Origin: a virus
DNA: 55,249 nt
Reading direction: 5' to 3' (one strand)
Virus record (IMG/VR): IMGVR_UViG_3300032296_001930
Span: 1-55,249 of that record
Made by a program: the position numbers and the translations under genes. The notes under the pieces were generated by a model, which saw only the letters and a list, made by a program, of their open reading frames with translations, made no database searches and had not been told where the DNA came from. Positions 30,763-39,922 of the stretch are shown piece by piece. Positions within the stretch are counted from its first letter, which is position 1; each line of letters starts with the position of its first letter.

Positions 30763-30980
30763 TTGTCTGCCTTGTTGTCCAGTTTGTTGAAGATCTGCTT
30801 GCAGATGTCCTTCAACTCGTCGATGTCACGGTGGTAATCCTCCTTCGTGACATAGGTGTGCGGCATGGCACGCACATCAGAGTCCAAGCGCTCGATGGCC
30901 TTCGTGATGTTGTTGAGAACCCAGCCGCCGAAAAAGGCGGCGATCCCCACCACGATGTTGAAGATCGCCTGTGTTTCCAT
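30759..30980 (-). CDS. XhlA/antiholin-like membrane protein (73 aa)
   Basis: METQAIFNIVVGIAAFFGGW forms one membrane helix, then NNITKAIERLDSDVRAMPHT and a C-terminal coiled coil with a basic end. This is the hemolysin XhlA-like layout seen next to holins. It likely modulates lysis timing; it cannot be told from a second holin by sequence alone. Confidence 0.6.
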   Translation of the reverse strand: METQAIFNIVVGIAAFFGGWVLNNITKAIERLDSDVRAMPHTYVTKEDYHRDIDELKDICKQIFNKLDNKADK

Positions 30981-30982
30981 CG

Positions 30983-31147
30983 TTACTCCGCAGGAGCCTC
31001 GTCCTGAACGGGCTTGACTTGCGCCTCAGCCTCTTTCTGGATGCCGTTGATCAAGTTCGCCACTTCGACGAAGGGGCGGCTGCCAAGGTATTGCAGGACT
31101 GCGTTGACCAAGCCAAGGGTCAGTTTGATTTCGGTCTTGTCGTTCAT
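30983..31147 (-). CDS. small hypothetical protein (54 aa)
   Basis: It begins MNDKTEIKLTLGLVNAVLQY after a GAAAGGAAA ribosome site and ends in an acidic Pro-rich tail. It is helical (VNAVLQYLGSRPFVEVANLI). It sits between the fibre and lysis genes. Similar small proteins occur beside phage tail genes, function unknown. Confidence 0.7.
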   Translation of the reverse strand: MNDKTEIKLTLGLVNAVLQYLGSRPFVEVANLINGIQKEAEAQVKPVQDEAPAE

Positions 31148-31169
31148 GGGTTTCCTTTCGGGGTTGTGG

Positions 31170-31496
31170 TTAAGCGGTCCAAGGCAGGGGGGTATTTTGC
31201 GGGGAAACGGGGGGCGTGATCATGGAGTTGATCTGCCCTTGCACGTTAGCCTCAAAGTTGGCGATGCCATCCGGCCCCAAGGAGTCCTGCACCCACCCGA
31301 TGACTTGCGCCTGGGTGAGTTGGTCGTAGGGCGTGAAGGTGCCTTCCTGCACGGTGAATTGAGAGTTGCCGCCGATGGATGCGGTGTACTGCCCGTCCAC
31401 GCCGGTCAGCGTCCAAAGAACATTGACCACAAACCCCGGCTCAGGGGTGTCGAGGGTGTACATCTGATCAATCGTCCATGTGTAAGTCGTAGCCAT
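31170..31496 (-). CDS. conserved tail-module protein (108 aa)
   Basis: A compact protein starting MATTYTWTIDQMYTLDTPEP, with a conserved end PPVSPQNTPLPW. It recurs downstream of fibre genes in aquatic phages, where it might be a fibre chaperone or tip protein. There is no catalytic motif. It follows the S74 fibre gene by 2 nt. Confidence 0.65.
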   Translation of the reverse strand: MATTYTWTIDQMYTLDTPEPGFVVNVLWTLTGVDGQYTASIGGNSQFTVQEGTFTPYDQLTQAQVIGWVQDSLGPDGIANFEANVQGQINSMITPPVSPQNTPLPWTA

Positions 31497-31498
31497 TT

Positions 31499-34400
31499 TT
31501 AGTTTCCTTTCAGGGTTGCAAGTTCGGCTTTCACCGAGTCGAGTTCAGTTTTGAGTTCTTGGATAGCTTTGACCAGCACAGGAATCAATGTGTCACGGCT
31601 AACCCCAAGAGACTTTTTGGCTTTCTCTTGCGGTGTGTCAGCTTCATCAAACTCAATTTCCTCACCAGTAACCGCTTCTGGAATTACGTCTCGCAGTTCT
31701 TGAGCAATAAAACCAATGTCATTTTTCCCAGAGGCGTTGTATGTGTACCGACGCGGTTTAATTTTCATAATAGCGTCTAGCCCGTAATCCACATCTACGA
31801 TGTTTTGCTTTAACCTACGGTCCGAAGCAAATGACCACGCAGTAAAGTTTTGACCAACATAAGCATAATTTGAAGCATCGGCGTCAAATAAGTACCAATT
31901 TGAGGTGTCAGAAGCTATACTCCAATACTTGGTATTAGAACTATTCCTAAATGAAATCCCCGAAGTATCAGAAGCACTGTTTCCTTGTATATTCCACGAT
32001 GTATCTGAACCTGTAGCATCGCGCCACATCCGTGGATTCCCATCCCCATCCGACAGCACGATGTAGTTGTTGGCAGTGCGGATGTCGAGGCCACCTTGGT
32101 TGCCTGTGTAGCCACCAAGGATGGTGTTCTTAGAGCCTGTGGTCATGGCAGAACCGCAACCGTTTGAAGCGCCCACAAGAAGAGAGCCGACAAAAGTGTT
32201 TGAACTTCCAGTCGATAACAGTCCACTAAGAGGGCCAACCATACAGTTGCCACCATTAGTCGTCAACGCACTGCCTGCTCCGTTACCAATTAATACGTTG
32301 TATGTTCCTGTAGTATTTGCATACCCCGCCTGATAACCCACAGCAGTGTTGTAAGAGGCAGTGGTGTTGGAGACAAGAGAAAAGTAACCAAGGGCTGTGT
32401 TGTTTGAGCCAGTGGTGTTGCTTCCTAATGCGTTGTTGCTGTAGGCAGCGTTGTAAGAACCTGTCGTGTTTGACGACATAGTTCCTTGACCCATTGAGGT
32501 ATTTTCAGTTCCTGTTGTGTTTAAAAACAAAGAACGATAGCCAACAGCCGTGTTAAATGAGGCGGTTGTATTTCTAGCCAATGCGCCAGCACCCACTGCT
32601 GTGTTGTAACTGCCTGTAGTATTTGACCCGCCAGCACCAAATGATGTTGATTCCCATCCACCAAGAAAAGCGTTGAAAGTACCTGTTGAATTAGAATAAC
32701 CGGCTTGCGAACCTACAAATGTGTTTACACCAGTAGTATTGTTATACCCCGCCTGATAACCAACAGCAGTGTTGTTGGATGCGGTGGTGTTGCCGTATAA
32801 GCTATAAGCCCCAAGCGCAGTGTTATAAGAGCCGCTGTTGACAAGCAGTGACTCAGCACCAACTGCCGTGTTTTCCAATACGTTTTGAGTGGTGTTATTT
32901 GGCATCCTCAGGGCCAAATAGCCGAGCGCCGTATTTTTATTGTACTGCCCTGTTGTGTTGCCTGTCAGTTGCATAGCCGCACCGCCAAGGGCTACGTTGA
33001 ACTGAAGATTTCCAATTGTTGTAGCATTGGCCTGCAATGCAAAGTGACCGATTGCCGTGTTTTCAGTTACGTTAGCCGTTGTTGCGCTACCTAACTGCAT
33101 AGCGACATAACCTACGGCTGTTGAATACGAGGCATCGGCTGTTGTTGCATTAGCCAGTAGCATTGCCTGAGAGCCAATTGCTGTCGTAAATGCAGACTCA
33201 GTATCCGAGCCGTATCGAGCCTGATAGCCAACAGCAGTGTTGTTTGAAGCTGTGGTGTTGGAGCCGAGAGCAGATCGCCCAACTGCTGTGTTGAAGTTGC
33301 CCGTTGTATTAGCAAGAAGCGAACTGTCGCCCATCGCTGTGTTCAAGGCACCAGTAGTGTTGAAATACAGGGCTTGATTTCCAACAGAGGCGTTGTTGTA
33401 CCCAGTGGTGTTGGAGTACGAAGCCTGATAACCAACAGCAGTGTTGTTGGAAGCGGTGGTGTTGGACAGCAGGGATTGATACCCAAGAGCAGTGTTGTTA
33501 CTACCACTGCTCAAACCATACAAGGAACCAGCACCAATGCCAGTGTTGTAGTTTCCAACGCTTGCAGTTGTAAATGGGCCAGACAATTGACCAAAATAAG
33601 AGTTGCCCGTACCAGTGGTTACGTTGTACCCAGCCTGATAACCAACAGCAGTGTTGTTGGATGCGGTAGTGTTGGAGAAAAGCGAGTTATGACCAAATGC
33701 TGTATTATTAGCACCTGATGTATTAAAACGTAAAGTATTTGTTCCTGCGCCAGTATTAAAACTTCCTGTGCTTGCGTACAGAACTTGATGGCCTAATGCT
33801 GTATTTTCTGAGCCTGTAATATTTGTACGAAGTGCGTTTGTACCAAATGCTACGTTTGAGCCGCCAGTTGTATTTGAAAGAAGCGCACTATTTCCAAACG
33901 CATTATTTTCAATACCACTCGTATTCGCCGCCAAAGCACTCGCACCCACCGCAGTGTTGGTAGACACAGCACCTGCGCCACGGCCTACGGTGATGCCGTA
34001 GACGGTCAGGTCAGTGCCGCTGAACTGAAGGTTGACGGATTGACCGATAGCGCTCGTAGACGAGGCGTAGAAGACCTGATTCGCAGAGAACGAGGTCAGG
34101 CCCGTGCCGCCGTTCGTGGTGGCCAGCGTACCGGCCACAGTGATCGCGCCGGAGGTGGCGGTGCTCGGGGTCAGGCCCGTGGTTCCAAAACTTAGGGTCG
34201 TGACGGCCACGCCGGTCAGGGTAGACCACTGCGGAGCCGTACCGGTGGAGGTCAGGATCTGGCCAGCGGTGCCAATCGACAGGAAGGTCGTAGCACCTGC
34301 GCCAGACTGGTAGGGAACCGATCCAGCAGCGCCGCCAGCGAGGTTATTGGCCGTTGAGACCGTCACCGCCGAGGGGGCCGACCACTGGGGCACAGAACCC

Positions 34401-34819
34401 GTGGAGGTCAGGATGTAGGTGTTCAGGCCGATGCCCAACTTCGCGAGCGTGTTCGAGCCGCTGGCGTACACCAGATCGCCGGTGGTGTAGGAGTTTAGCC
34501 CCGTGCCGCCGAAGGTCTCATCCAGTGCGTTGGTGAGGTTCAGGGTGTTGATCGTCGCCGTGGTGCCGTTGAAGGTGAAGTTCGCCGAGCCAGCCAGAGC
34601 GCCGCTGCTGTTGTACTGAACCTGCGTGTTCGAGCCGCCGATGGTTCCAGTGCCTTTGGTCGCGATCACCTGCACCGTGCCGCCGTTGTCCTTGTAGAAC
34701 AACTTGCCGTCGGTGATGTTGATGGCCAGTTCCCCGTTGTTCAGGTTCCCCGCCGTCGGCGCGGCCGAGGCAGTGGTCGTGTGATACAGAATGATCGGGG
34801 TGAAGTTGGTTGCAGCCAT
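31499..34819 (-). CDS. tail fibre with S74 intramolecular chaperone (1106 aa)
   Basis: The N-terminal 280 residues are a Thr/Gly-rich shaft similar to the 825-aa fibre upstream. Residues about 290-950 are tandem repeats of the NTAVGYQAGY / NNTALG type, resembling trimeric beta-helical adhesin head repeats. The C-terminal 110 residues (ASDRRLKQNIVDVDYG ... YNASGKNDIGFIAQELRDVI) form the peptidase S74 chaperone, which self-cleaves at Ser-Asp after trimer assembly. The 3' two-thirds are clearly lower in GC than the 5' third. ATG 34819 follows AAAGGAAAA; the longer frame upstream overlaps the previous gene. Confidence 0.85.
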   Translation of the reverse strand: MAATNFTPIILYHTTTASAAPTAGNLNNGELAINITDGKLFYKDNGGTVQVIATKGTGTIGGSNTQVQYNSSGALAGSANFTFNGTTATINTLNLTNALDETFGGTGLNSYTTGDLVYASGSNTLAKLGIGLNTYILTSTGSVPQWSAPSAVTVSTANNLAGGAAGSVPYQSGAGATTFLSIGTAGQILTSTGTAPQWSTLTGVAVTTLSFGTTGLTPSTATSGAITVAGTLATTNGGTGLTSFSANQVFYASSTSAIGQSVNLQFSGTDLTVYGITVGRGAGAVSTNTAVGASALAANTSGIENNAFGNSALLSNTTGGSNVAFGTNALRTNITGSENTALGHQVLYASTGSFNTGAGTNTLRFNTSGANNTAFGHNSLFSNTTASNNTAVGYQAGYNVTTGTGNSYFGQLSGPFTTASVGNYNTGIGAGSLYGLSSGSNNTALGYQSLLSNTTASNNTAVGYQASYSNTTGYNNASVGNQALYFNTTGALNTAMGDSSLLANTTGNFNTAVGRSALGSNTTASNNTAVGYQARYGSDTESAFTTAIGSQAMLLANATTADASYSTAVGYVAMQLGSATTANVTENTAIGHFALQANATTIGNLQFNVALGGAAMQLTGNTTGQYNKNTALGYLALRMPNNTTQNVLENTAVGAESLLVNSGSYNTALGAYSLYGNTTASNNTAVGYQAGYNNTTGVNTFVGSQAGYSNSTGTFNAFLGGWESTSFGAGGSNTTGSYNTAVGAGALARNTTASFNTAVGYRSLFLNTTGTENTSMGQGTMSSNTTGSYNAAYSNNALGSNTTGSNNTALGYFSLVSNTTASYNTAVGYQAGYANTTGTYNVLIGNGAGSALTTNGGNCMVGPLSGLLSTGSSNTFVGSLLVGASNGCGSAMTTGSKNTILGGYTGNQGGLDIRTANNYIVLSDGDGNPRMWRDATGSDTSWNIQGNSASDTSGISFRNSSNTKYWSIASDTSNWYLFDADASNYAYVGQNFTAWSFASDRRLKQNIVDVDYGLDAIMKIKPRRYTYNASGKNDIGFIAQELRDVIPEAVTGEEIEFDEADTPQEKAKKSLGVSRDTLIPVLVKAIQELKTELDSVKAELATLKGN
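32300..33960 (-). repeat. adhesin-type repeats in tail fibre
   Basis: Five GYQA blocks and many more NTA-x-G blocks. Near-identical DNA segments of about 40 bp recur at 32751, 33423 and 33632 and could recombine with each other. Confidence 0.8.
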
Positions 34820-34830
34820 GTCGTTTTCCT

Positions 34831-37308
34831 TTAGAAAGTCCCGCCGGAGATCACGCCCCACTCAGGGCCAGTGGCCCCGGCCTTTAGGACATATCCTTGG
34901 GTTCCCAGCGATAGTTTACTGAGTGCAGTGCTCGTTGAGGCATACAGCAGGTCTCCTGCGGTATAAGAGGTTTGCCCAGTCCCGCCCAAAATTGCCGTCA
35001 CCGGCACGGTCAGGCTGAACTGGGTGCCCGACAGCGTCAGGCCAGTACCGGCAGAATAGACCTGCGCGGCAGACACCTGCACAAAAGTGATCGCCGTCGT
35101 ACCGAAGGTGATCACGCCTTGCGTGTTGCAGGTGTAAGTCTCACCAGCACCCGTTGTGCCCTGCTGAACGAAGAAGGTCGATCCCTCACTCAGTGTGTTT
35201 GGGCCAGCGATGCCATAGGTGTCTGTGTCGGACGAGCGGGTCAAGATCCAGTTCGTCGAGACAGAGCCGGTGTTGGTGACCACATAGACGCCGTTTTCCG
35301 TCGCGCTGGTCTGGGTGTAGACCAGCACGCGGTCATTGACCGAGAGGGTCACGCCGTCGATCACCAGTGCGGCCTGAGTGCCAGCATTGGTCAGCGTTGC
35401 GCCCACACCGGAAGAGCCGTTGTTGTAGGTCGCATTCAGCGGAGTCGGAGACTCGACGCGAACAGGCGTATGGAAGTGAATGCCCGAGGAAACCAGCGTG
35501 TCCACATACTGCTTCGTGGCAGCCTGCAAGGCAGACACCGGGTCTTGCGTGAGCGTGACCGAAGTCAGGCCCGCAAGAGTCAGCGAGGTCGCGCCAAGCG
35601 AAATCGAGGTCGTGCCGATGGTCACCGCGCTGTTGGCCAGCGAGGCATTCGGGATGTTCGACAGCGACAGCGCGTTCGTGCTTCCAAGCGCAACCGAGGC
35701 AGAGCCGGAGATGCCGCCGGAGTAGGTGAACGAGATCGTCGAGTTCGTCAGAGACCCGTTGCCGATGTTACTTAGGGTGTTCGTCGAGCCGCTGATCGTC
35801 TTGTTCGTCAGCGTGTCGGTTGTTGCCCGCCCAACCAAGGTATCAGTCGAGGTCGGAAGCGTGAGCGTGCCGCTGTTGACAATCGTCGCGATGACCGGCG
35901 CGGTCAGGGTTTTGTTCGTCAGGGTCTGCGAGCCGGTCAGCGTGACGACGGTCGAGTCGATGCTGATCGTCCTCGCAACCGAGCCGTTGAAGGTCGTGCC
36001 CGCATCCAGTTGCAGGCCGGTGCCGACGGTCAGCGCGGCCGTTGTGGAGGCCGTGATCGTGCCCGAAGCCCCGAGGGCCACCGTGACCCCGTTGTAGGTC
36101 ACCGAGGAGTTCGTCAGGCTCGCATTGGCAATGTTCGACAGCGTGTTGGTCGAGCCACTGATCGATGTCCCGGTGAAGGTCGTGATCGTGCCGCCCAGCG
36201 AGACCGAGGTCGAGCCGATAGTGATTGACGAGTTGGTCAGGGCCGCGTTGGGGATGTTCAAGAAGGTGTTCGAAGACCCCGACATCGTCTTGTTGGTCAG
36301 GGTTTCGGCACCCGCCAGCGTGGCCAGCGTGCCCGTGGTGGGCAGGGTGACATTCGTCGAGGCCGTGGCCGTCAGCGTGAGCGGGAACGCGCCAGAGGTC
36401 GTGAACGCCCCCGCGGTGGTCAAAGCACCGCCGGTGCTGATGCTGCCGCCCAGCGTGGTGGTGTAGGAGCCGTTGTTGACGCCCGTGCCGCCCGAGGCGG
36501 CGTTCAGGATGCCAGCCAGCACCACCGCACCGCTGGTTGGCGACGATGGGGTGAAGCCAGTCGAGCCAGCGCTGAAGGTTGTCACGCCACCGGCGAGCGA
36601 AAACTGCCGCCACTGGCCCGCAGCGTAGCCGTCGAAGGTCTGGTTGGTGCTGTTGAAGCGGAACTGGCCCGGGGTTCCGACCGGCTCTTGCGCGGCGGTG
36701 CCCACGGGGATCACCATACCGGCCACGCCGGGGATGACCGGGTCGGACACCATCGAGATGGTCGGATTACCGCCCTGCCCGTTGCCGTTGGCCACCGCGA
36801 TCTGGTTTGCAGTACCGGCGATCAGCACCCCGCCCGCGGTGGTGCCGTTCTGGAAGGCCAGCAGACCCGTGCCGCCGACCTGCGCGATGGCCGAAATCAG
36901 CCCATTCAGCGAGATCGTCGGGTTTCCTGAGACCCCGGAGCCGTTGGCAACGGCCAGACCGGTGCCAGAAACCGCCACAGAACGGGCAGAAACGGCCCCA
37001 GAACCCGTTTTTACGATGATCCCTGCACCAGCCCCCTCCAAAGCCCCGGAAGTGCCGTTGAGCGTGATCTGGAGGGTCGAGAGCGCCCCACCATCCACCA
37101 GACCGATGCCAGTGCCGCCGGAAAGCGCCCGGCTGTTGATCAGGGTCGGCTCCTGATTGAGCGTCAGGAAGGTCTGGGTCTGCACCGGCGAGCCAGCCAA
37201 GGCCGCCGTGGTCGTGCGGAGGGTCTGACCGTTCTGGACGATGGGGACGAGTTCCGTCCCAGTGATGGGGCCAGCCGCCGGGAGTTGGGTGATGGTTAAG
37301 TTCGGCAT
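34831..37308 (-). CDS. large tail fibre / adhesin-like virion protein (825 aa)
   Basis: The N-terminus (MPNLTITQLPAAGPITGTEL) is a typical fibre anchor. The body is Thr/Ser/Gly-rich repeats of the form LTNKT-SGS-NTL-NI and LTNSS-TIG-TSVSLG. A later domain (KQYVDTLVSSGIHFHTPVRV ... NDRVLVYTQTSATENGVYVV) recurs in phage fibres. The C-terminus matches the shaft start of the next fibre gene (GGTGQTSYTAGDLLYAS), so the two may share ancestry or assemble end to end. No S74 domain. Confidence 0.75.
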   Translation of the reverse strand: MPNLTITQLPAAGPITGTELVPIVQNGQTLRTTTAALAGSPVQTQTFLTLNQEPTLINSRALSGGTGIGLVDGGALSTLQITLNGTSGALEGAGAGIIVKTGSGAVSARSVAVSGTGLAVANGSGVSGNPTISLNGLISAIAQVGGTGLLAFQNGTTAGGVLIAGTANQIAVANGNGQGGNPTISMVSDPVIPGVAGMVIPVGTAAQEPVGTPGQFRFNSTNQTFDGYAAGQWRQFSLAGGVTTFSAGSTGFTPSSPTSGAVVLAGILNAASGGTGVNNGSYTTTLGGSISTGGALTTAGAFTTSGAFPLTLTATASTNVTLPTTGTLATLAGAETLTNKTMSGSSNTFLNIPNAALTNSSITIGSTSVSLGGTITTFTGTSISGSTNTLSNIANASLTNSSVTYNGVTVALGASGTITASTTAALTVGTGLQLDAGTTFNGSVARTISIDSTVVTLTGSQTLTNKTLTAPVIATIVNSGTLTLPTSTDTLVGRATTDTLTNKTISGSTNTLSNIGNGSLTNSTISFTYSGGISGSASVALGSTNALSLSNIPNASLANSAVTIGTTSISLGATSLTLAGLTSVTLTQDPVSALQAATKQYVDTLVSSGIHFHTPVRVESPTPLNATYNNGSSGVGATLTNAGTQAALVIDGVTLSVNDRVLVYTQTSATENGVYVVTNTGSVSTNWILTRSSDTDTYGIAGPNTLSEGSTFFVQQGTTGAGETYTCNTQGVITFGTTAITFVQVSAAQVYSAGTGLTLSGTQFSLTVPVTAILGGTGQTSYTAGDLLYASTSTALSKLSLGTQGYVLKAGATGPEWGVISGGTF

Positions 37309-37309
37309 A

Positions 37310-37654
37310 TCAGGGCTGGATCTCCAGTCCGTCTAGGTTGCCATTGTTCTCCGGCGTCTCGGTGTTGCCTTCCGTAGAAAGCACCGCGCCGCCGTAAGGC
37401 TCCCCAGCGGACAGATTGTTGGGATCGACGGCCACCGAGACATCCGGCCGAGGAAACCGAATCGTTATCCTTTCGGTTTTCCGGGCAGGCAGGCGGTAGG
37501 GGTCGAATTCGTCGGCGCAGCCCTCGTTGCAGACCTGCAAACCGGGGAAGTTCGGGTCGCTCCTCATCACCGCGTGCGGGCGCTTCATCTTGCACCGGTC
37601 GCACACGGCGATTGCGATGTCTGAGTAGCCTTCGGTGTCGAGGAAACGAGGCAT
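37310..37654 (-). CDS. zinc-ribbon-like conserved protein (114 aa)
   Basis: Cys residues in CDRCKMKRPHAV and CNEGCADEFDPYRLP suggest a zinc ribbon; RITIRFPRPDV then leads to a Gly/Asn-rich tail. It is often found between connector and fibre genes in similar phages. Likely a small structural or assembly protein. Confidence 0.65.
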   Translation of the reverse strand: MPRFLDTEGYSDIAIAVCDRCKMKRPHAVMRSDPNFPGLQVCNEGCADEFDPYRLPARKTERITIRFPRPDVSVAVDPNNLSAGEPYGGAVLSTEGNTETPENNGNLDGLEIQP

Positions 37655-37657
37655 GGC

Positions 37658-38731
37658 TTACCTCGTGTAGACGCTGATGTTCGGCGCGAAGTAAATCGGC
37701 GACTTGTCGCGCTCCTCGACCTCGGCCAAGGTCAGGTATTTCTCGGCCTGACCCTCAAGGTAGGTGATGCGATCCAGCGCAACACCCGGCAGTTCGAGGC
37801 TCATCTGGTGAGCCAGCATCGACTGCACGGCCAAGAACCAGCGCTGCGGAATCTCCAGTTCGCCGGAGAGCGAGCCGACATCCATGATCTGGCGCGAGTA
37901 CCAAACCGTCATCTGCACGAAGGTGTCCGAAGGCACCGGCCAGAGGTAGATCTCCGACTCGGGGATCGTGCGGTTGAACCAGTACTGGAAGGGCTGGTTG
38001 GCGGTGAAGTTTTTGTTCGGCAGGTTCGTGTAGTCGTCCCGGTTCAGACGCGCCATCGTGATCTCGGTCGAGTTATTCCCGAAGTAGAGTTCACGAAGCG
38101 ACAGCGTCGAGCCGTTTCTGGCCCGAATGCGGTAGAACTGCACGGTCTGGCCCGGGTCGATGTCGTACCAAAGCCATTCATCGTTGACCCAAGCGGTCAC
38201 ACCCGGGTCGTAGAGCGTTTTCCAAGTGATCCCGTCGGCGGAGTACTCAAATATGCAGTCGATACTCGCAGAAACGCCCGGCAAAACGCCGATTGAGCCG
38301 ATGTAGACCGGGTTGTTGGTGCCGTAATCGACTGTGATGGTGCCGTTAGCGCTGGTTTGGGTGCAGAGGGTGTCAATGTTTGAGTCAAAAGCGTTTCCAA
38401 CGATGCCCCCGGCACTCGATGCGTATCCGCCGGTGCTGTTCGGGGTGGGCCTGTTCATTTGGCGGTACAGTGCTTGGAGCACATCGTTGCCGCCAAGAGG
38501 CAATTTGTAGATGTACTGGTCGGCCTTCAGGCCGTAGACCTTCTTGTCGATGGCCCAGTACTGGATCCCGATGTTGATCAGGTTCGAGAGCAGAAAAAAC
38601 AGCGACTCGCGGGCACTCAAAACCTGCTCGGAGGTCAACTCCTCGGCCAATTTCCCGCAGCGACGCGCCCCGTGATCAATCAGGGTTTGGACTTGGATGA
38701 CGGTCGTACCGACGGTTCCCGAGTAGGCCAT
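37658..38731 (-). CDS. tail adaptor / tube-like protein with F5/8 type C-like insertion (357 aa)
   Basis: The N-terminal 85 residues are helical (QTLIDHGARRCGKLAEELTS) and the C-terminal 120 (QRWFLAVQSMLAHQMSLELP) resemble head-tail adaptor or tail-tubular proteins. Residues about 105-225 look like an inserted discoidin (F5/8 type C) carbohydrate-binding domain: NAFDSNIDTLCTQTS, TVDYGTNNPVYIGSIGV, FEYSADGITWKTL and YRIRARNGSTLSLREL. This would place a glycan-binding module on the tail. ATG 38731 is preferred over GTG 38737. Confidence 0.6.
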   Translation of the reverse strand: MAYSGTVGTTVIQVQTLIDHGARRCGKLAEELTSEQVLSARESLFFLLSNLINIGIQYWAIDKKVYGLKADQYIYKLPLGGNDVLQALYRQMNRPTPNSTGGYASSAGGIVGNAFDSNIDTLCTQTSANGTITVDYGTNNPVYIGSIGVLPGVSASIDCIFEYSADGITWKTLYDPGVTAWVNDEWLWYDIDPGQTVQFYRIRARNGSTLSLRELYFGNNSTEITMARLNRDDYTNLPNKNFTANQPFQYWFNRTIPESEIYLWPVPSDTFVQMTVWYSRQIMDVGSLSGELEIPQRWFLAVQSMLAHQMSLELPGVALDRITYLEGQAEKYLTLAEVEERDKSPIYFAPNISVYTR

Positions 38732-38738
38732 GTTCACC

Positions 38739-39146
38739 TCACCATCCGGGGCAGTTCCAACGCTTCATGGACGCACGGGCGCGACTCCCCTTATCGCTTT
38801 TCTCTGCAACAGGCTCCATTCTCGCGCAAAACGAGTCCCGACGAGCGCCCCCTTGGGGCTGCGGAGCCTTCAAATTCGACCCCGTCTCGCGGTTGTACTT
38901 GGCCCGACCCTTGGCCGTGAGGCCAGCGCCGCGCTCTACAGGCATTTTTTCGCCCCGGCCCACAGCAAGGGACACCCCGCCCTCTTTCATGCGCTCTGGC
39001 AGGCCGCTGTACGCCTTCTTGCCCTTGTTGGACGCAGTGAACTCGGCCGCCACGCTCGGCTTGATGCCGACCTTCTTGGCAAACTTGGGGTTGTTCTCCG
39101 CGGCTTTCATCAGCCGAAACTGGGCTTGGGACTTGGCTGGCATCAC
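38739..39146 (-). CDS. basic DUF6321-like virion protein (135 aa)
   Basis: MMPAKSQAQFRLMKAAENNP, an internal MKEGGVSLAVGRG tag and a C-terminal KYNRETGSNLKAPQPQGG ... RRDSFCARM resemble the DUF6321 family found in many aquatic phages. Strongly basic with two C-terminal Cys, which suggests DNA contact. Overlaps the upstream gene by 4 nt. Function unknown. Confidence 0.65.
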   Translation of the reverse strand: MMPAKSQAQFRLMKAAENNPKFAKKVGIKPSVAAEFTASNKGKKAYSGLPERMKEGGVSLAVGRGEKMPVERGAGLTAKGRAKYNRETGSNLKAPQPQGGARRDSFCARMEPVAEKSDKGSRARASMKRWNCPGW

Positions 39147-39922
39147 GGCCCCTCTTTCACGAGAACCAGAATGAACATCGAGGAGACTGCATTGTTGTTT
39201 GCACTGCCGATTGCAGTTGCCTCAACCGTGGTCTTCTCTGGAATTGCAAGCGGGTACTCGAACACATAGTTCGCCACGCCGTTGTTCAAAGTGGTGAGCG
39301 CCGCAGTCATGCGGATGTTGTTCAAACCACGAGTCAACAAACGACCTTGAACTTGGGTCGACCCGCTGGCCTGACCAGTCGAAAACAGACCTTGAGACAC
39401 ATATGCGGTGTACCCAGCGGGGATGGTGTAACTGCCTGTGGTCGTGGTGTTGTAGTCGAACTTGATGATGTCGTAGGGCGTCGCGGGAACGCCCGCGGTC
39501 ACTGTGCCCGTGCCGATGTAGATGTCGCCCGCGGCGCTGTTGCCAGAGCCTGCGGTGGCCACATAGGCGTAGTTGATGCGCAGCAGTGATGCGGTCATCG
39601 TCACCGCGGTCTGGCCATTGAGGGTGACCGTCTCGGTGACTTCGTTGTAGTTGGCGTCCAGACCTTGCACAACGACCGTGCGGGCACCGGTGCCTGCGCT
39701 CGTATCGTTCGCGCTGGTCGAACTGACCGTCATCTGGATGGCAGATGCCGGGAAAGTGATCAGGCTGGGCAGCGGCCAGACAGACACCTGCGTGGTGTCC
39801 ACATCGGGGTTGAAGCCGAATACGGTGACATTCCTGTGGCCTTGAATCTGGCCGCGAGCGACTTGGAGTTCGAAAGGCTCGAACGCCCCTTGCCGCGTGA
39901 TTGAGGAGATGACCGTGGACAT
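39143..39922 (-). CDS. virion structural protein (259 aa)
   Basis: A beta-rich protein with no catalytic motif, starting MSTVISSITRQGAFEPFELQ. Thr/Gly-rich strands (ARTVVVQGLDANYNEVTETV, GYTAYVSQGLFSTGQASGST) suggest a head decoration or tail spike base. It is coupled by ATGA to the next gene in the structural block. Confidence 0.6.
   Translation of the reverse strand: MSTVISSITRQGAFEPFELQVARGQIQGHRNVTVFGFNPDVDTTQVSVWPLPSLITFPASAIQMTVSSTSANDTSAGTGARTVVVQGLDANYNEVTETVTLNGQTAVTMTASLLRINYAYVATAGSGNSAAGDIYIGTGTVTAGVPATPYDIIKFDYNTTTTGSYTIPAGYTAYVSQGLFSTGQASGSTQVQGRLLTRGLNNIRMTAALTTLNNGVANYVFEYPLAIPEKTTVEATAIGSANNNAVSSMFILVLVKEGP

Noticed and set aside
32300-33960. Repeats in fibre gene considered as a diversity-generating template/variable pair
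   Set aside because: No reverse transcriptase or accessory gene is present, and the repeats are explained by adhesin-like protein units.
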